Part shown: positions 25,298-34,580 of the stretch, piece by piece
Layout: the number at the start of each line of letters is the position of its first letter
Position numbering within the stretch: the stretch's first letter is position 1
From: Oceanicella sp. SM1341
Lineage (GTDB): Bacteria; Pseudomonadota; Alphaproteobacteria; Rhodobacterales; Rhodobacteraceae
DNA: 64,000 nt
Direction of reading: 5' to 3'
Assembly: GCF_003448965.1 (NCBI RefSeq)
Contig: NZ_QRGC01000025.1
Location: 1 to 64,000 of the forward strand
The notes under the pieces: generated by a model
What the model was told of the DNA's origin: nothing
What the model saw: only the letters and a program-made list of their open reading frames with translations
Database searches by the model: none
Program-made: the position numbers and the translations under genes

Positions 25298-28200
25298 CAG
25301 AGATCCTTCAGCAGGGCTGCGAGTTCGGGGTCCATGCCGTCGTCGTCGCCCGCGGGGGCGGCGGCATCGTCATCGGCAAAGCTGGCGAGCAGGGCGTCGA
25401 GGTCGTCGAGGACGCTGCTGTCCGCGGCGGGGCTGTCGGCGCCGGAGAGCGCGTCGTCGGACACGTCATCGGCCGCCGGGGCGGTGGCAGCGGCAGGCGC
25501 GGCCGCGGGCGGCGGGGTGCCTGCGGGTGCCGCGGCGCCGGGGGCGGCCCGGGTGGCGGCACCGGACGCGGCACCGGGCGCGGCATCGGTCTCGGAGGGC
25601 ATCCGGCCGGCGAGCGCGAGGGATGGCCCCGCGCTGCCCCCGGCGGATTTCGCGCTGGCCCAGGGCCCGGCGAGATCCCCCCCGGAGAGGGACTGGAAGG
25701 AGCCCTGGCGCACCGCGTTGCGCCCCTTGAGCGAGAGCACCGGCATGAAGCCGCGCGCCACCACCTCCGCGGTGCGGCGGGTGTCGAGCAGCCGCTCGGT
25801 GCAGGGCAGCGCCACCTGGTCGCCGTGCTCGTCGGTCATGTGGTGCAGGGGCATGTCGTCGAGCGACATCACCTCGCCGAGGCGCATCTTCGGGCCCATG
25901 CGGTTCGCCGTCTCGGCCATCAGGATGGCGCAGAGCACCACCGGGTTTGCCCAGAGCATGCCCTTCAGCCCGTCGCGCAGGCGGAACTCCTCGAAGTCGA
26001 AGGGCTCCACCGGCTCGGTGCGCCGCCCGTAGGGCAGGCGCAGCAGGAAGCGCGGCGCGGCGAGGCCGACGTAGCGCGCCTCGGGCAGCGCGCGCAGCGC
26101 CTCCCAGGTGCGGCGCACCAGCGGCGCGCGCTCGGCCATCGGCGTCTCGAGGAAGCGCGTGGAGATGGCGGTGACGAAGGGCGCCTCCATCCAGGCCGAG
26201 ATGCGCGACATGCGGGCCATGAGCTCGGCATGCGGCGGCGTCTCCTCCAGCGTGTAGAGCCCGAAGACCGCCGAGAGCGCGCCCTGCCCCTCGTCGAGCC
26301 GCGGCTCCTCCGCCAGCATGCGGAACAGCCCGCTCTGCGCGAGATCCTCCTGCGCCGCGAGGTCGGCGGCCCATTCCTCGGCCGAGACGTCGTAGAGCAC
26401 GATCTCGGCCCCCGCGCCGCCCACCCGCCGGGCGATCAGCTCCAGCGCCCGCCAGGTGGCCTCGACGGCCTGGAAATCCGGGTGGTGCAGGATGGCGCGC
26501 ATCGCGGCGGAGAGCGCCTCGTCCACCGCCGCCAGCATGGCGGGCTGGTCCGGGTCGGGCGCGGCCCGCACATGCGGGGCGACGATACGGCGGATGAGCT
26601 CCTCCGCCGGCTCCGGGCGGGCCGGGGCGGGCGGGGCGCCGATGAGGGCGCGGAAGTCGCTCAGCCTGCGGTCCGCCGGCACCGCTGCGCCCTTTGCGCG
26701 GCGCTGCTGCGGCCTCACCTCGGGCAGCTCCCCGGCCGCCCAGCCGCGCAGGGTGGCGATGGCCGCGGCCCCGTCTCCGCGCGCCACGGAGCGGCGCAGG
26801 GCGGCAAGCTCGGCAAACACCTCCACGTTGTCGTGCAGCGCGTCGGGGTGCAGGTCGTCGAGGCTGGCGAGCGGCACCTCGATGCCCGCGCCGTCCGGGC
26901 CCAGCGGCAGGACCAGCGTGGTGGCGAACCGCGCGATCACCTCGTCGAGCCGGTCGATGTCGAAGCGGATGGGCTTGCGCCGGGCGAGCGCGTCGCCGGT
27001 CTCGCAGATGCCGCGGCTGGCCCGGCCGGAGAAATCGCCCATCAGCGCGATGCGGATGCCGCGGCGGCTCTCGCCGAGGTCGTCCGGCGGTGCGAGGGAC
27101 ATGCGGCCGAAGGGCTCTTCCGCCGCCCCGGAGGGGGCGGCGCCCGCCGGCGGCGCATCGGCCCCGTCGGTGTCGGACAGGTCGTCGAAATCGGTGTCGT
27201 CCTGCGCCGGGAAGCTCTCCTCCGCCGGCAGCGCATCGAGGCCGGGATCCCCGGAGGCCTGCGGGTCGGGGTCCGGGAGCGCATCGGGGTCGGCGGCCGG
27301 GTCCTCGCCGAGCAGGGCGTCGAGGTCGAGGAGATCGTCCTCCCCGGTGGCCGCATCGGCCGGGGCGGCCTCGTGATCCGCCGGCGTGTCCGGGGCGGAG
27401 AAGTCCGGGGCCCACTCGTCCGGCAGGCCGGTATCCGGCGCGGCCCCGGCGGAGGCGGAAAGTTCGGCGAGCAGGGCATCGAGGTCCACGTCCCCGGCCT
27501 CCCGGGCGCCGGCATCCTCCGCGGAAGCGCGCGGAGCGGCGGCCTCCGGCCCCCAGGCGTCCGCGGCGAGATCGGCTACGTCGGCGGGTGTCCCGGCGAG
27601 CAGGGCATCGATGTCGAGGAGGTCGGTGTCGCCGGTCCCGGGAAGCTCCTCGCCGTCATCGTCGGGCATGTCGAGCGCGGAGTGACCGACGTCGTCCTTC
27701 TCTACCCCGGCACTCGCGCGAGGCGCGGCGTTCTCCCTCTGCGCCGGAGCGCCGGAGGGCGGCGAGGCCTCTGCCCCGACCTCTCCGGGTGCCGGGGCGG
27801 AGTGCTCCCCGGCCGCGGGAGGGCTCGCCGCGGCGGAGGCGGCGGACCGGGAGAGGAGTGCGTCGGGATCGTCGCCCGCCGTGGTTTCGGCCGGCGTCGG
27901 GGCCGTGTCGCGAAGGCTGCGCAGGGCGGCTTCCGCGTCATCCGTCGTCGAGGGCCCGGCGGCGGGTGCCGCGGCGCGCAGGGCGGCGAGTGCCGCTTCG
28001 TCTTCCGCCCCAGCGGCGGAGGGCGCCGGCGCGCTGGCCCGCAAGGCGTCGAGGGCGGCGGTGTCGTCGCGCGGCGGGGCCGAGGGCAAAGAGGTGCCGG
28101 CGCGCAGGGCCTCAAGGGCGCGCGTGGTATCGTCCTCCCCGGCGGTGCCCGGCGCGGGCGCGCTGGCCCGCAAGGCCGCGAGGGCGGCGCTGTCGTCACG

Positions 28201-28821
28201 ACGCGGGGCGGAGGGTGGGGGCGTATCGGCCCGCAGGGCATCGAGGGCGCGCGCGGTATGGTCTTCCCCGGCGGTGTCCGGCGCGGGTGTGACGGCGCGC
28301 AGGGCGTCGAGGGCGACATCACGGGAGGCGTCCCGGGGGGTCCCGGCGGCGAGGGCCGAGAGCGCGGCGGGGTCGGCCAGCAGCCGGGCGATCAGCGCCT
28401 CGGCGCCGGTCTTGCCGTCCATGTAGGTCGCGAGATGCGAGAGCTGCGTGCGCGCCTCCAGCAGCCGGGCCAGCGGGCCCACGCGCGCGGCCACGGCTGC
28501 GGGCGAGAAGTCGTCCATGCTCTCGAAGGTGAGGTCGACCGGGAGGTTGCCCTCCCCCGTCAGCGTGTTGGGCACGGAGAAGGCCGCGCGCGGGCGCAAC
28601 GCCTTCATCCGCTCGTCGAAACTGTCGATGTCGATCTCGAGGAACTTGCGGTCTGTCACCGCGGGCAGCGGCTCGGCGCTCTTGCCCGAGAGGTCGGCGA
28701 GCACGCCCATCACGAAGGGCAGCTGCACGGATTTCTGCGCGCCGTAGAGCTCGACATCATACTCGATCTGCACGCGCGGCGCGCGGTTTCGCGCCACGAA
28801 TTTCTGACCGCTGCCGGACAT
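25297..28821 (-). CDS. TssB-linker-TssB/TssC-like sheath fusion protein (1174 residues)
   Basis: Domain order: residues 1-160 are a full TssB-like domain (QKFVARNRAPRVQIEYDVEL, FLEIDIDSFDERMK), about 83% identical by hand count to the stand-alone TssB at 38074-38580. Residues ~170-322 are seven ALRA repeats of 21-22 residues. Residues ~323-585 are an acidic disordered region with LDALL motifs at ~401-408, 446-452 and 498-504. Residues ~588-700 are a divergent second TssB-like unit (IRIALMGDFSGRASRG, FDIDRLDEVIARFA). Residues ~745-1048 are TssC-like (AILHHPDFQAVEATWRAL, EARYVGLAAPRFLLRLPYG, LKGMLWANPVVLCAILMAET). The tail is acidic and disordered, ending DPELAALLKDL. It starts 130 bp downstream of clpV. 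Since canonical TssB and TssC also exist, it may cap, nucleate or remodel the sheath rather than form its bulk. Confidence 0.85.
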   Translation of the reverse strand: MSGSGQKFVARNRAPRVQIEYDVELYGAQKSVQLPFVMGVLADLSGKSAEPLPAVTDRKFLEIDIDSFDERMKALRPRAAFSVPNTLTGEGNLPVDLTFESMDDFSPAAVAARVGPLARLLEARTQLSHLATYMDGKTGAEALIARLLADPAALSALAAGTPRDASRDVALDALRAVTPAPDTAGEDHTARALDALRADTPPPSAPRRDDSAALAALRASAPAPGTAGEDDTTRALEALRAGTSLPSAPPRDDTAALDALRASAPAPSAAGAEDEAALAALRAAAPAAGPSTTDDAEAALRSLRDTAPTPAETTAGDDPDALLSRSAASAAASPPAAGEHSAPAPGEVGAEASPPSGAPAQRENAAPRASAGVEKDDVGHSALDMPDDDGEELPGTGDTDLLDIDALLAGTPADVADLAADAWGPEAAAPRASAEDAGAREAGDVDLDALLAELSASAGAAPDTGLPDEWAPDFSAPDTPADHEAAPADAATGEDDLLDLDALLGEDPAADPDALPDPDPQASGDPGLDALPAEESFPAQDDTDFDDLSDTDGADAPPAGAAPSGAAEEPFGRMSLAPPDDLGESRRGIRIALMGDFSGRASRGICETGDALARRKPIRFDIDRLDEVIARFATTLVLPLGPDGAGIEVPLASLDDLHPDALHDNVEVFAELAALRRSVARGDGAAAIATLRGWAAGELPEVRPQQRRAKGAAVPADRRLSDFRALIGAPPAPARPEPAEELIRRIVAPHVRAAPDPDQPAMLAAVDEALSAAMRAILHHPDFQAVEATWRALELIARRVGGAGAEIVLYDVSAEEWAADLAAQEDLAQSGLFRMLAEEPRLDEGQGALSAVFGLYTLEETPPHAELMARMSRISAWMEAPFVTAISTRFLETPMAERAPLVRRTWEALRALPEARYVGLAAPRFLLRLPYGRRTEPVEPFDFEEFRLRDGLKGMLWANPVVLCAILMAETANRMGPKMRLGEVMSLDDMPLHHMTDEHGDQVALPCTERLLDTRRTAEVVARGFMPVLSLKGRNAVRQGSFQSLSGGDLAGPWASAKSAGGSAGPSLALAGRMPSETDAAPGAASGAATRAAPGAAAPAGTPPPAAAPAAATAPAADDVSDDALSGADSPAADSSVLDDLDALLASFADDDAAAPAGDDDGMDPELAALLKDL
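27856..28314. repeat. Degenerate 63-66 bp repeats encoding the ALRA array of the sheath fusion
   Basis: About seven in-frame units encode 21-22 residues each, with the pattern (L/D)xALRAxxPxPxxxxxxDDxxxA. Alternate units resemble each other most (TAGED type against SAPxRDD type), which suggests growth by duplication of pairs. The repeats separate the N-terminal TssB-like domain from the acidic linker. Confidence 0.8.
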
Positions 28822-28915
28822 GGGGACCACCTTCCGATTGTGGCCGCGCGGGCGCCGGGCGCACCCGCGGGGCATCGAACACAACCGTTAGTGCGCCCCG
28901 GGGCGGGGAAGGTTC

Positions 28916-28943
28916 GGGGCGCGGGAATTTTTGCGCGCGCCCC
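28916..28943 (-). terminator. Hairpin between clpV and the sheath-fusion gene
   Basis: An 8-bp perfect stem GGGGCGCG/CGCGCCCC with a 12-nt AT-containing loop lies 9 bp after the clpV stop. No U-run follows on the minus strand, so it may be a processing or stability element rather than a true terminator. The whole 130-bp gap is the longest in this part of the operon and may hold a secondary promoter for the fusion/vgrG segment. Confidence 0.3.
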
Positions 28944-28951
28944 GGCCCCGT

Positions 28952-31672
28952 TCAGGTGAAGGCGTAGGTGAAGGCGCCGTCGGCCACGTCCACCGCCACG
29001 CCGCGCACCCGCTCGCCCTGCATCATCCGGCCGAGGATCTCGGCGGAGATCTCGGGCAGCAGGGTGTTGGTGACGATGGCGTCGATCATCCGCCCGCCGC
29101 TCTCCAGCTCGCGGCAGCGCGAGACGATGGTGTCGACCACCGCGTCGGACCAGGTGAGCGGCGCGTCCCAGGCCTCAAGCATCCGCGCGCGGATGCGCTC
29201 GAGCTGCAGGCCGGTGATGGCGCAGATCATGTCGGGGCTGAGCGGGTAGTAGGGGATGGTCACCAGCCGGCCCAGCAGGGCGGCGGGGAAGACCTTGAGC
29301 AGCGGCTCGCGCAGGGCCTGCGCGATCGCCTCGGGCTCGGGCATCAGCTCGGGGTCGGCGCAGAGGTCCATCACCAGCTCCGAGCCCACGTTGGAGGTGA
29401 GCAGGATCAGCGTGTTGCGGAAGTCGATGCGCCGGCCCTCGCCATCCTCCATCACGCCCTTGTCGAACACCTGGAAGAACATCTCGTGGACGTCCGGGTG
29501 CGCCTTCTCCACCTCGTCGAGCAGCACCACCGAGTAGGGGCGCCGGCGCACCGCCTCGGTGAGCACCCCGCCCTCGCCGTAGCCGACATAGCCCGGCGGC
29601 GCGCCCTTGAGGCTCGAGACCGTGTGCGCCTCCTGGTATTCGGACATGTTGATGGTGATCACGTTCTGCTCGCCGCCGTAGAGGGTCTCGGCGAGGGCGA
29701 GGGCGGTCTCGGTCTTGCCCACGCCGGAGGAGCCGGCGAGCAGGAACACCCCCACGGGGCGCGAGGGATTGTCGAGCCGCGCGCGCGAGGAGCGCACCCG
29801 CCGGGCGATCATCTCCATCGCGTGGTCCTGGCCGATGACCCGGCGGGAGAGATGGTCGGAGAGGCCCAGAACGGTGGCGAGCTCGTCCTTCATCATCCGG
29901 CCCACGGGGATGCCGGTCTGGTCGGCCACCACGGCGCTCACGGCCTGGGCGTCGACGATGGGGAGCAGCAGCGGGCTCTCGCCCTGCAGCGCGGCGAGAT
30001 CGGCCTGGCGGGCGCGCAGCCGGGCGAGCGTGTCGACCCGGGCGTCGGCCGGCGCCTCGGCGAGGGCGATCTCGCCGGTGGGGGACGCCGGCGCATCCTC
30101 CGGCGCGACGTCGCCCGGAAGGGGCGTGCCGGCTTGCACAGCCTCGCCCATGGCGCGGCGCAGGGCGAGGATGTCGTCGACCACGGCGCGCTCGCGCTCC
30201 CAGCGGGCGGTGAGGGCTTCGGCCTCGGCTTCGGCGGCCTCGAGGGCTGCCGTCACCCGGGCGCGGCGCCCGGCCACCTCGGCGCCGGCGGCCTCGTCGC
30301 GCCCGATGATCTCCGCCTCGGTCTCCAGCCCGGCGATGCGGCGGCGGGCGTCGTCCACCGCCGCCGGCACGGCGTGGAGGCTGATCGCCACGCGCGCACA
30401 GGCGGTGTCGAGCACGCTCACCGCCTTGTCGGGCAGCTGGCGCGCGGGGATGTAGCGGGCCGAGAGGCGCACGCAGGCCTCCAGCGCCTCGTCGAGCACC
30501 TGCACGCCGTGGTGGCGCTCCAGCATGGCGGCGGTGGCGCGCATCATCGCGATGGCGCGGGGCTCGTCGGGCTCCTCCACCTTCACCACCTGGAAGCGGC
30601 GGGTGAGGGCGGGGTCCTTCTCGATGTGCTTCTTGTACTCGGCCCATGTGGTGGCGCCGATGGTGCGCAGGGTGCCGCGGGCAAGCGCGGGCTTGAGCAG
30701 GTTCGCGGCATCGCCGGTGCCGGCGGCGCCCCCTGCCCCCACCAGCGTGTGGGTCTCGTCGACGAAGAGCACCACGGGGCGCGGACTGGCCTGCACCTCC
30801 TCGATCACGCCGCGCAGGCGCTGCTCGAACTCGCCCTTCATCGAGGCGCCGGCCTGCAGCAGGCCCACGTCGAGGCTGAGCAGTCGGGCGTCCTGCAGGG
30901 CGGGCGGCACGTCGCCGCGGGCGATGCGCAGGGCGAGGCCCTCGACCACCGCGGTCTTGCCCACCCCGGCCTCGCCGGTGAGGATCGGGTTGTTCTGCCG
31001 CCTGCGCATCAGCACGTCCACCACCTGGCGGATCTCCTCGTCGCGCCCGATCACCGGGTCGATGGCGCCTTCCTGCGCCCGGACGGTGAGATCGGTGCAG
31101 AAACGCTCCAGCGCGCCGTCGCCGCGCAGCGGGGGCTGCATGGCGCCGGAGGCCTCGCCGGGGGTGGCGGCACCGGGCTGGCCCTGCGGGATATCCTCGG
31201 GCGAGCCGGCGGTGGCGGCGGCAAACTCCTCGGCGAGCCGCTCGGGGCGCAGGCGGGCAAGCTCGGGCGAGATCCGCTCCAGCAGGCTGCGCAGGCCAGG
31301 GGTCTTCACCAGGCCCAGCACGATGTGCCCGCTACGCAGCTGCTGCGCGCCCAGCATCAGCGAGGCATAGACCCAGGCGCGCTCCACCGCCTCCTCCACA
31401 TGCGGCGAGAGGTCGGAGATCGCGGTGGCGCCGCGGGGCAGCGCATCGAGCGCGCGCACCACTTCGGCGGCGATGCGCCCGGGCTCGAGCCCGTAGTGGC
31501 GGATGATGCGGTGCAGGTCGCTGTCCTGCTCCTGCAGGATCTGGTGCAGCCAGTGGGCGAGCTCGACATAGGGATTGCCGCGCATCTTGCAGAAGACGGT
31601 GGCGCTTTCGATGGTGCGGAAGGCCAGCTGGTCGAGCTTGCCGAACAGGGCGAGGCGGCTGATGGCGGTCAT
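28952..31672 (-). CDS. clpV: T6SS AAA+ unfoldase ClpV (TssH)
   Basis: 906 residues. The N-terminal Clp-N domain (1-145) starts MTAISRLALFGKLDQLAFRT, with RGNPYVELAHWLHQIL typical of ClpV. The first AAA+ module has Walker A GEAGVGKT (233-240) and Walker B VVLFVDETH. A helical insertion follows, and the second module has GSSGVGKTETAL and SVVLLDEVEKAHPDV. It disassembles the contracted TssB/TssC sheath for recycling using ATP. It lies between tssG (20-bp gap) and the sheath-fusion gene. Confidence 0.96.
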   Translation of the reverse strand: MTAISRLALFGKLDQLAFRTIESATVFCKMRGNPYVELAHWLHQILQEQDSDLHRIIRHYGLEPGRIAAEVVRALDALPRGATAISDLSPHVEEAVERAWVYASLMLGAQQLRSGHIVLGLVKTPGLRSLLERISPELARLRPERLAEEFAAATAGSPEDIPQGQPGAATPGEASGAMQPPLRGDGALERFCTDLTVRAQEGAIDPVIGRDEEIRQVVDVLMRRRQNNPILTGEAGVGKTAVVEGLALRIARGDVPPALQDARLLSLDVGLLQAGASMKGEFEQRLRGVIEEVQASPRPVVLFVDETHTLVGAGGAAGTGDAANLLKPALARGTLRTIGATTWAEYKKHIEKDPALTRRFQVVKVEEPDEPRAIAMMRATAAMLERHHGVQVLDEALEACVRLSARYIPARQLPDKAVSVLDTACARVAISLHAVPAAVDDARRRIAGLETEAEIIGRDEAAGAEVAGRRARVTAALEAAEAEAEALTARWERERAVVDDILALRRAMGEAVQAGTPLPGDVAPEDAPASPTGEIALAEAPADARVDTLARLRARQADLAALQGESPLLLPIVDAQAVSAVVADQTGIPVGRMMKDELATVLGLSDHLSRRVIGQDHAMEMIARRVRSSRARLDNPSRPVGVFLLAGSSGVGKTETALALAETLYGGEQNVITINMSEYQEAHTVSSLKGAPPGYVGYGEGGVLTEAVRRRPYSVVLLDEVEKAHPDVHEMFFQVFDKGVMEDGEGRRIDFRNTLILLTSNVGSELVMDLCADPELMPEPEAIAQALREPLLKVFPAALLGRLVTIPYYPLSPDMICAITGLQLERIRARMLEAWDAPLTWSDAVVDTIVSRCRELESGGRMIDAIVTNTLLPEISAEILGRMMQGERVRGVAVDVADGAFTYAFT

Positions 31673-31691
31673 GGCGTCACTCTCTTCTCTC

Positions 31692-32738
31692 TCAGGCTGA
31701 AAGGGCGTGGAGGGGGATGGGATGGTCGGCGGGGGGCGGCGGGCCGAGGCGCAACTCGTCGGCGTCCCGCGCGGGGCGCGCGCCCAGCCAGGAGGTGTGG
31801 CCGAGGCGGGTGTCGCGGCCGAGCACGCAGGGCGGCACCTCCTGCTGGCGCAGCACGAGGTTCACCTCCCAGTCCAGCGTGTCGCCCACGTAATTGCGGA
31901 TGATGGCGGCGAGGCGCTTGAAGCTCTCGCCTCCCGGCAGCAGGCGCAGGTACTCGGGCAGCGAGACCGGGCCGATGCGGATGCGGAACTTCGCCTCGCG
32001 CGACCACACCCGGGCGCCCAGCGTGGCGTCGCGCCCCAGGGTGGCGGCGCCGAGCCGGCCACGGTCATGCGGCTCGAGCTGCAGCCAGTCGCCCACGAAG
32101 CTCTCGATCTCCACGCCTGCGCCAAAGAACTGCCGCAGGATGGCGGCGAGCCCGGCCTCGCTGCGCGGGGCGGCGGCGAGCAGCCCGGCGAAATGCCGCT
32201 TGGCAAGGTCGGGCATCGCGTCGCGGTCGGTGAAGCCGGGGCCGGCGAGGCCGGCGATGGCGGCCACCTTCTCGCCGAACGGGTCGTCGCCCGCCCGGTC
32301 GAACGAGGGCGCGGGCTGGCCGGAGGCCCAGGCGCGGTAGAGCAGCGAGAGCATGCGGTGGTGGAACACGTCCGCGAAGGCGGTGAAGGTGGGGTCGTGG
32401 TGGTTGCGCAGCCGGTCGCGCGCATGCTCGGTGAGGTGCAGCGGCAGGGCGCCGTTGGGCCCGAACAGGCCGAAGAAGCGCTGCGACAGCCGGTGCGGCG
32501 CCCCCGCCTCGCCGGGGCGGAAACCGGCGATGGTGGCGGGCGGGAAGGCCAGCTCCGCCTCCTGTCCGAGGCGCACGGGGTCCTCCGCCGGGTGGCGCGA
32601 GCGGCCCAGCCGCGGCCGGTCGGCGTGCGCGGCCTCGATCAGCCGCAGCGCCTGGTAGATGTGATGGGCCTGCGGGGCCTCCCCGAGCGCGCGAAGGCGG
32701 CTCAGATCAGCACCCTGCGGCCGCTCCTCGGTTTCCAT
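31692..32738 (-). CDS. tssG: T6SS baseplate protein TssG
   Basis: 348 residues with the TssG/ImpH pattern: HHIYQALRLIEAAHADRPRL, PPATIAGF, LSQRFFGLFGPNGALPLHLTE, RNHHDPTFTAFADVFHHRML. It forms the baseplate wedge with TssF and TssE. The start (METEERPQ, 32738) lies 37 bp inside the end of tssF, a usual coupling for this pair. The length is normal. Confidence 0.96.
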   Translation of the reverse strand: METEERPQGADLSRLRALGEAPQAHHIYQALRLIEAAHADRPRLGRSRHPAEDPVRLGQEAELAFPPATIAGFRPGEAGAPHRLSQRFFGLFGPNGALPLHLTEHARDRLRNHHDPTFTAFADVFHHRMLSLLYRAWASGQPAPSFDRAGDDPFGEKVAAIAGLAGPGFTDRDAMPDLAKRHFAGLLAAAPRSEAGLAAILRQFFGAGVEIESFVGDWLQLEPHDRGRLGAATLGRDATLGARVWSREAKFRIRIGPVSLPEYLRLLPGGESFKRLAAIIRNYVGDTLDWEVNLVLRQQEVPPCVLGRDTRLGHTSWLGARPARDADELRLGPPPPADHPIPLHALSA

Positions 32739-34576
32739 CGGGCGATCTCCCCGCGTTGCTGGGACTGGATGACGGTTTCGGTGAAGCTGTTGAGCGAGAC
32801 GTAGCTGGCGAGGAACGCCTCCAGCACCGCGCCGAGCAGGAAGCAGCCCGCCCCCTCGAAGAAGCTCTCGTCGAAGCCGAGGCGGATCTCGAGCCCGCGC
32901 ACCGCGGTGGAGAGCAGGCCATCGGCCATGCGCCGCACCACCGGGCGGGAGGAGACGGAGGTGAGCCCCTCGAGCTGCCGGGCCGCGGCATGGTCTCCGG
33001 TGGGGCCGTAGAGAGCGAGGAGCTCGCGCAGCGCCGCCGCCCCCTTGCCGCGGTCGGCATCGGCCAGCGAGAGGTAGTTGAGGCTCAGATGGCTCACCAG
33101 CTGCCAGGCCTGCGCCCCCTGCGCGAGGCTGGGGTGCGGCCGGGTGGGCGGCACGATGGCGCGGATCTCGGCGATGGGCCCGCCGTCGGGCGGGAAGAAA
33201 TCGGTCTCCCCGGTGCCGGTGGCGGTGAGCAGCGGCAGGTCGCGGTTGGTGCAGAGCGCGGTGACGGCGAGCTGGCGGATGTCGCCGGGCCAGGGCGCCT
33301 GCGCGCGGTCGCTGAGCATCAGGCTCAGTTCGGAGCCGAGGTAGGAGGTGCGCACCCCCTTCAGCCGCTGCTTCTCCGAGCGCTGGCGCAGGCGGCGGCG
33401 CTGGGAGTAGTAGGCGGCATGGGTGTCGCCCGCGGGCGTGAGGTCGTCGGTGCTGTAGAAGGGGCGGAAGGGCACGTCGTCCCGCCCCTCGCCGCTGATG
33501 CCGGTCACCTTCTCGATGCGCCAGATCTCGTAGTCGAGCGGCGCGGTGCGGTCGACCACCACGTGGTGCTCCACCTCGGTCGAGCTCACGTGCACCCGGT
33601 CGCAGCGGCGGGAGAAGAGGTTGATCGCCGGGGCGGCATGCAGCTCGAAGCTCGCCGCCGAGACCGATTTCAGCCCCTGCGCGCCCTCGCGCAGCAGCAC
33701 GTAGATGTCCACCTCCTCGTCGGGCGCGCGGGCGAGCGCGGGGGCGAGCCCGTCGAGCTCGACGAAGAAGAAGCGCTGCGGCATGGCGAAGTATTCCTGC
33801 AGCAGCCGGTAGCCCTCGAAGGAGGCGCCGGGCGTGGGCAAGAGCGCTTCCTCCGCGCCGAAGCCGCGCGGGCGGATGGCGCCGGGCAGCGGCATCGCCC
33901 AGTCCGCCCGCCGGTCGGTGGAGCGGGCGGCGAGGCCGAGGCCGCGGCCAAGCAGCGCCTCGGCCAGCCGCCAGGGCTCGGCGCCGGCCCCCGCGAGGTA
34001 GACGGTGAGCCGCTCCAGCGGCAGCTCGGCCAGCGCCCCGCCATCGGTGCGCCGCAGCCGCAGGCGCACGGCGGCGCGCGCATCGGGGTGCAGCGCCACG
34101 CCGGCGGCCACCAGCTCGGCCCGGCTGTCGACGAAGCCCGCCTCCGTCACCTCCAGCGGCCAGAGCGTGAGGTCCTGCGAGGTGGTGAAGCGCACCGCGG
34201 TCTGCTCGCCCTCCATCACGTGGCCGCGCAGGGGCGTGCCGCGGGGCAGCAGGTAGCCCTCCTCCAGCCCGCCCTGCGCGGGGTCGGGCACGAAGCGCGC
34301 CACCATCATCGAGGGCACGGGGGCGAGGAAATGCGGGTAGACGATCTCCAGCAGGTTCTGGGTGAACTGCGGGAACTGCAGCTCCAGCTCGAGCTGCACC
34401 CGGGCGGAGAGGAAGGCGAACCCCTCCATCAGCCGCTCCACGTAAGGATCGAGCACCTCCATGGGCAGGATGCCGAGGCGCGAGGCGATCTTGGGGTAGG
34501 CCTCGGCAAACTCGGCGCCCATCTCGCGCACGAAGCCCAGCTCCTCCTCGTAGTGTTTCAGCAGGCGGGTATCCAT
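32702..34576 (-). CDS. tssF: T6SS baseplate protein TssF
   Basis: 624 residues starting MDTRLLKHYEEELGFVREMG, the conserved TssF/ImpG opening (YYExELxxLRxxxxEFA). Also seen are PKIASRLGILPMEVLDPYVE, RLMEGFAFLSARVQLELE and FTQNLLEIVYPHFLAPVPSM. It wraps TssG and TssE in the baseplate. It starts 4 bp after the tssE stop and overlaps tssG at its end. The length is normal. Confidence 0.97.
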   Translation of the reverse strand: MDTRLLKHYEEELGFVREMGAEFAEAYPKIASRLGILPMEVLDPYVERLMEGFAFLSARVQLELELQFPQFTQNLLEIVYPHFLAPVPSMMVARFVPDPAQGGLEEGYLLPRGTPLRGHVMEGEQTAVRFTTSQDLTLWPLEVTEAGFVDSRAELVAAGVALHPDARAAVRLRLRRTDGGALAELPLERLTVYLAGAGAEPWRLAEALLGRGLGLAARSTDRRADWAMPLPGAIRPRGFGAEEALLPTPGASFEGYRLLQEYFAMPQRFFFVELDGLAPALARAPDEEVDIYVLLREGAQGLKSVSAASFELHAAPAINLFSRRCDRVHVSSTEVEHHVVVDRTAPLDYEIWRIEKVTGISGEGRDDVPFRPFYSTDDLTPAGDTHAAYYSQRRRLRQRSEKQRLKGVRTSYLGSELSLMLSDRAQAPWPGDIRQLAVTALCTNRDLPLLTATGTGETDFFPPDGGPIAEIRAIVPPTRPHPSLAQGAQAWQLVSHLSLNYLSLADADRGKGAAALRELLALYGPTGDHAAARQLEGLTSVSSRPVVRRMADGLLSTAVRGLEIRLGFDESFFEGAGCFLLGAVLEAFLASYVSLNSFTETVIQSQQRGEIARWKPRSGRRVLI

Positions 34577-34580
34577 CGCA

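Noticed and set aside
27856-28314. Repeat array that could be mistaken for a CRISPR
   Set aside because: Repeats are in frame, degenerate, 63-66 bp long without unique spacers, and encode the ALRA protein repeats; no cas genes are present.
25825-28959. A 1044-residue plus-strand frame antisense to the sheath fusion
   Set aside because: It covers the same bases as recognisable TssB/TssC domains and has shadow composition.
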